From NCBI GenBank assembly GCA_003217835.1, contig QHMQ01000118.1, positions 1 to 6,270 on the forward strand: 6,270 nt of DNA, in the 5' to 3' direction. Each line of letters begins with the position of its first letter. The first letter of the stretch is position 1. A model generated the notes under the pieces. The model did no database searches. It worked only from the letters and a program-made list of their open reading frames with translations, and had not been told where the DNA came from. A program made the translations under genes and the position numbers. Shown here one piece after another: positions 4,382 to 6,270 of the stretch. This DNA comes from Verrucomicrobiota bacterium. Lineage in GTDB: Bacteria > Verrucomicrobiota > Verrucomicrobiia > Chthoniobacterales > UBA10450.

Positions 4382-6270
4382 TTATTCCACGGTGATGGTT
4401 TCTCCGGCTATTCCGATGGGACTGACTGCCCGCACGTTCCATTGGCCGGGCTCGAGTTGCCAAAAAAATCGGCCATCGTGTTGCGGCAATTGGGGCATGT
4501 CGTTTAAAAACCACTTCACGCCATCGCCAAGCGTGGCCGTGAGTTCGATCATTTGCTGCGAACGCGGCAGCACAGGATCGATCTGGTAGCGCGCGTTCGC
4601 GATCGGATTTGTGATACGCGGATCAGGCCGCACCTGAGCGCCACGCGTGTTGTTCGCACTCGCGCACCAACCCGCATATTCGCTCGGCAGCAACAGTTTT
4701 CCATCCGGCGAGAACCAATTCGCGGAATCCTCCGTCGGTTCGGTCCCTTTCAAAAACAGTTCGTTGATTGTCGATCTTGTGAAACGCGACGGCAGCAGGC
4801 CCGTCTCCGCGCAGATTTCGCGTCGCACCAGGTGTCCGTTCTCCTCCGGCGGATCAAGCGGGTGATCGCGCTGCAAGAGTTCATGCATCATCGCGGCCCA
4901 GAGCGGCGAGGCGGAACGGACGGCAAACGTGTCGCGCATTGGCCGTCCGTCGAAGTTGCCTATCCAGACCGCGACGGTGTGTTCTTTGTTGAAACCGACC
5001 GTCCACGCATCGCGAAAACCACTGCTCGTTCCAGTTTTCACGGCGATTCGTTCGTCGAACACGAGCGGTGAATTGGCGCCAAAGCTTTTTTCGCGCGCAC
5101 TGTTGTCGCACAAAATGTCGGTGATGATCGCGGTCGCTTCGCGCGACGCGATCGGCTTCATCGGGAAATGTTCCGCGGTGAGAAATTTCGCGCGCATCGC
5201 CATGCCATGGCGCGCCAGGCCTGCGTATGCACCCGCAAGATCGACAAGACGAATCTCGGCGTTGCCGAGAACGAAACCCGCGCCATAATCGCTCAAGCCG
5301 CCACGAAATTCGAAGCCCCATTTTTGCAATCCATAAAACGTGGGACGCGCACCGAGCTGGCTTAAAGTGAAGACCGCGGGCACATTGAGCGAACAGCCGA
5401 GCGCTTCGCGCAAGCGCACCGGGCCGAGAAAACGATGATTGAAATTTTGCGGGTCGTAATCGGCATATTCGTCGCGAATCGCATCCGCCGTGTCGGGCAA
5501 CAAACTCGCGGCCGTGAGCAGATGTCGATCTATCGCGGCGAGATAAACGAACGGCTTCAGAGTGGAGCCGCAACTACGAGGACGCATCGCGCCGTTGATT
5601 TGGTTCGTCGCATAATTGTCCGAGCCGACCATCGTGCGGACCGCGCCGGTGTCGTTGTCGAGAATGACCATCGCGGCCTGCGCAATGTCGTGACGATTCA
5701 TCGCCGCGAGATGTGAGCGCAAAAGTTGTTCGGCTTTGATTTGAAGATCCACATCGAGTGTCGTTTTGACCGGGCCGCGAACTCCGGAGTGTTGTGCAAT
5801 CACAGCGTCCACAAAATGCGACGCGAGCCGGGGCGGATCGAACCGATGAGCGACCGGCGGCGATTTCTGCAAAAGCAATTGGTCATCGCACGTGATCACG
5901 CCTAATTGCGCCAGACGCACGAGCGAGCGCTCGTACTTCGCCGCGGCGAGTTCCGGATGTCGCCACGGATTGAAGCGACTCGGCGCCTGCGGCAGGCCCG
6001 CCAAGTAAATCACTTCCGCCAAAGAGAGATCGCGCGCCGATTTTCCGAAATATGCGCGGGCGGCGGCTTCGGGGCCGAGACGCCGATTGCCGTAGCTGCT
6101 GCAGTTCAAGTATTCCGCGAGAATCCGTTCCTTGCTCCAACGCCGCTCGATTTTCCACGCGACGATTGTTTCATAAATCTTGCCGAACCAACTGCGCCGC
6201 TGCCGGCCCGTTGCAATTTTCACAAGCTGTTGCGTGATTGTCGATCCTCCGGAAACAATGCGCTGCGATT
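4382..6270 (-). CDS. pbpC: Penicillin-binding protein 1C, 5' end outside the window
   Basis: This is a bifunctional peptidoglycan synthase: a glycosyltransferase polymerises lipid II and a transpeptidase cross-links stem peptides, anchored at the inner membrane and facing the periplasm. The coding frame is open to the window edge. Just before the Met at 6221-6223 it reads RIVSGGSTITQQL, the second GT51 motif. Numbering from that Met, KERILAEYLN (31-40) and the AARAYFGK region complete the visible glycosyltransferase. The transpeptidase has S220-T-L-K223, S278-L-N280 and K396-T-G-T-S400, so its active site is intact. Residues about 530-613 resemble the C-terminal BiPBP_C beta domain typical of PbpC rather than PBP1A/1B. 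About 628 residues are visible against roughly 770 in E. coli PbpC; the cytoplasmic tail, membrane anchor and first GT51 motif are off-window. C218 sits where relatives often have Pro before the active-site serine. Confidence 0.93.
   Translation of the reverse strand, partial: SQRIVSGGSTITQQLVKIATGRQRRSWFGKIYETIVAWKIERRWSKERILAEYLNCSSYGNRRLGPEAAARAYFGKSARDLSLAEVIYLAGLPQAPSRFNPWRHPELAAAKYERSLVRLAQLGVITCDDQLLLQKSPPVAHRFDPPRLASHFVDAVIAQHSGVRGPVKTTLDVDLQIKAEQLLRSHLAAMNRHDIAQAAMVILDNDTGAVRTMVGSDNYATNQINGAMRPRSCGSTLKPFVYLAAIDRHLLTAASLLPDTADAIRDEYADYDPQNFNHRFLGPVRLREALGCSLNVPAVFTLSQLGARPTFYGLQKWGFEFRGGLSDYGAGFVLGNAEIRLVDLAGAYAGLARHGMAMRAKFLTAEHFPMKPIASREATAIITDILCDNSAREKSFGANSPLVFDERIAVKTGTSSGFRDAWTVGFNKEHTVAVWIGNFDGRPMRDTFAVRSASPLWAAMMHELLQRDHPLDPPEENGHLVRREICAETGLLPSRFTRSTINELFLKGTEPTEDSANWFSPDGKLLLPSEYAGWCASANNTRGAQVRPDPRITNPIANARYQIDPVLPRSQQMIELTATLGDGVKWFLNDMPQLPQHDGRFFWQLEPGQWNVRAVSPIGIAGETITVE

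Noticed and set aside
4553..5573. Long open frames overlapping pbpC on the plus strand and in another minus frame
   Set aside because: They lie within the clearly coding pbpC frame with all catalytic motifs, and their Arg-rich composition is typical of shadow frames in GC-rich DNA.
1..6270. CRISPR array, transposase or phage module
   Set aside because: No regularly spaced direct repeats or transposase/integrase motifs were seen. DUF5131 is the only phage-associated family, and it is a fragment.

Overview
The window is ordinary-looking, moderately GC-rich bacterial chromosome. It fits a Gram-negative soil-type lineage, most plausibly Verrucomicrobiota or a neighbouring phylum. This rests on the mix of families (DUF4337 and DUF1003 membrane proteins, a PbpC-type penicillin-binding protein, a DUF5131 protein, a VapBC pair), a predicted outer-membrane-type exported protein, and hairpin-rich intergenic repeats. 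The taxonomy is inference, not a match.

Layout: (1) 11-739 (+) encodes an exported, probably outer-membrane beta-barrel protein of unknown function. (2) 743-1800 (+) holds three damaged genes in a row. A Nudix hydrolase has an internal deletion and frameshift, and its lost C-terminus is readable in another frame up to 1197. A small PGPGW-type membrane protein has a similar internal deletion and frameshift. A DUF5131 (phage Gp37/Gp68-like) gene keeps only about its first third. (3) 1801-2180 has no gene of normal size. It holds a very good ribosome-binding site before a 12-codon ORF whose stop lies inside a terminator-like hairpin, followed by nested inverted repeats. (4) 2218-2840 (+) is a vapBC toxin-antitoxin operon with a four-base overlap and a probable leaderless promoter. 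(5) 2841-3011 is a gap with inverted repeats and an unassigned open frame. (6) 3012-3539 (-) and 3626-4336 (+) are divergent genes for a DUF4337 and a DUF1003 membrane protein. (7) 4382 to beyond 6270 (-) is pbpC, a bifunctional peptidoglycan synthase whose N-terminus lies outside the window.

The genes do not form one pathway. The clearest functional units are the self-contained vapBC module and the cell-wall enzyme PbpC. The most notable signals are the run of three broken genes next to a repeat-rich junction, which could be genome decay or an assembly problem, and the leader-like element at 1808-1869. I found no convincing new multi-gene system.
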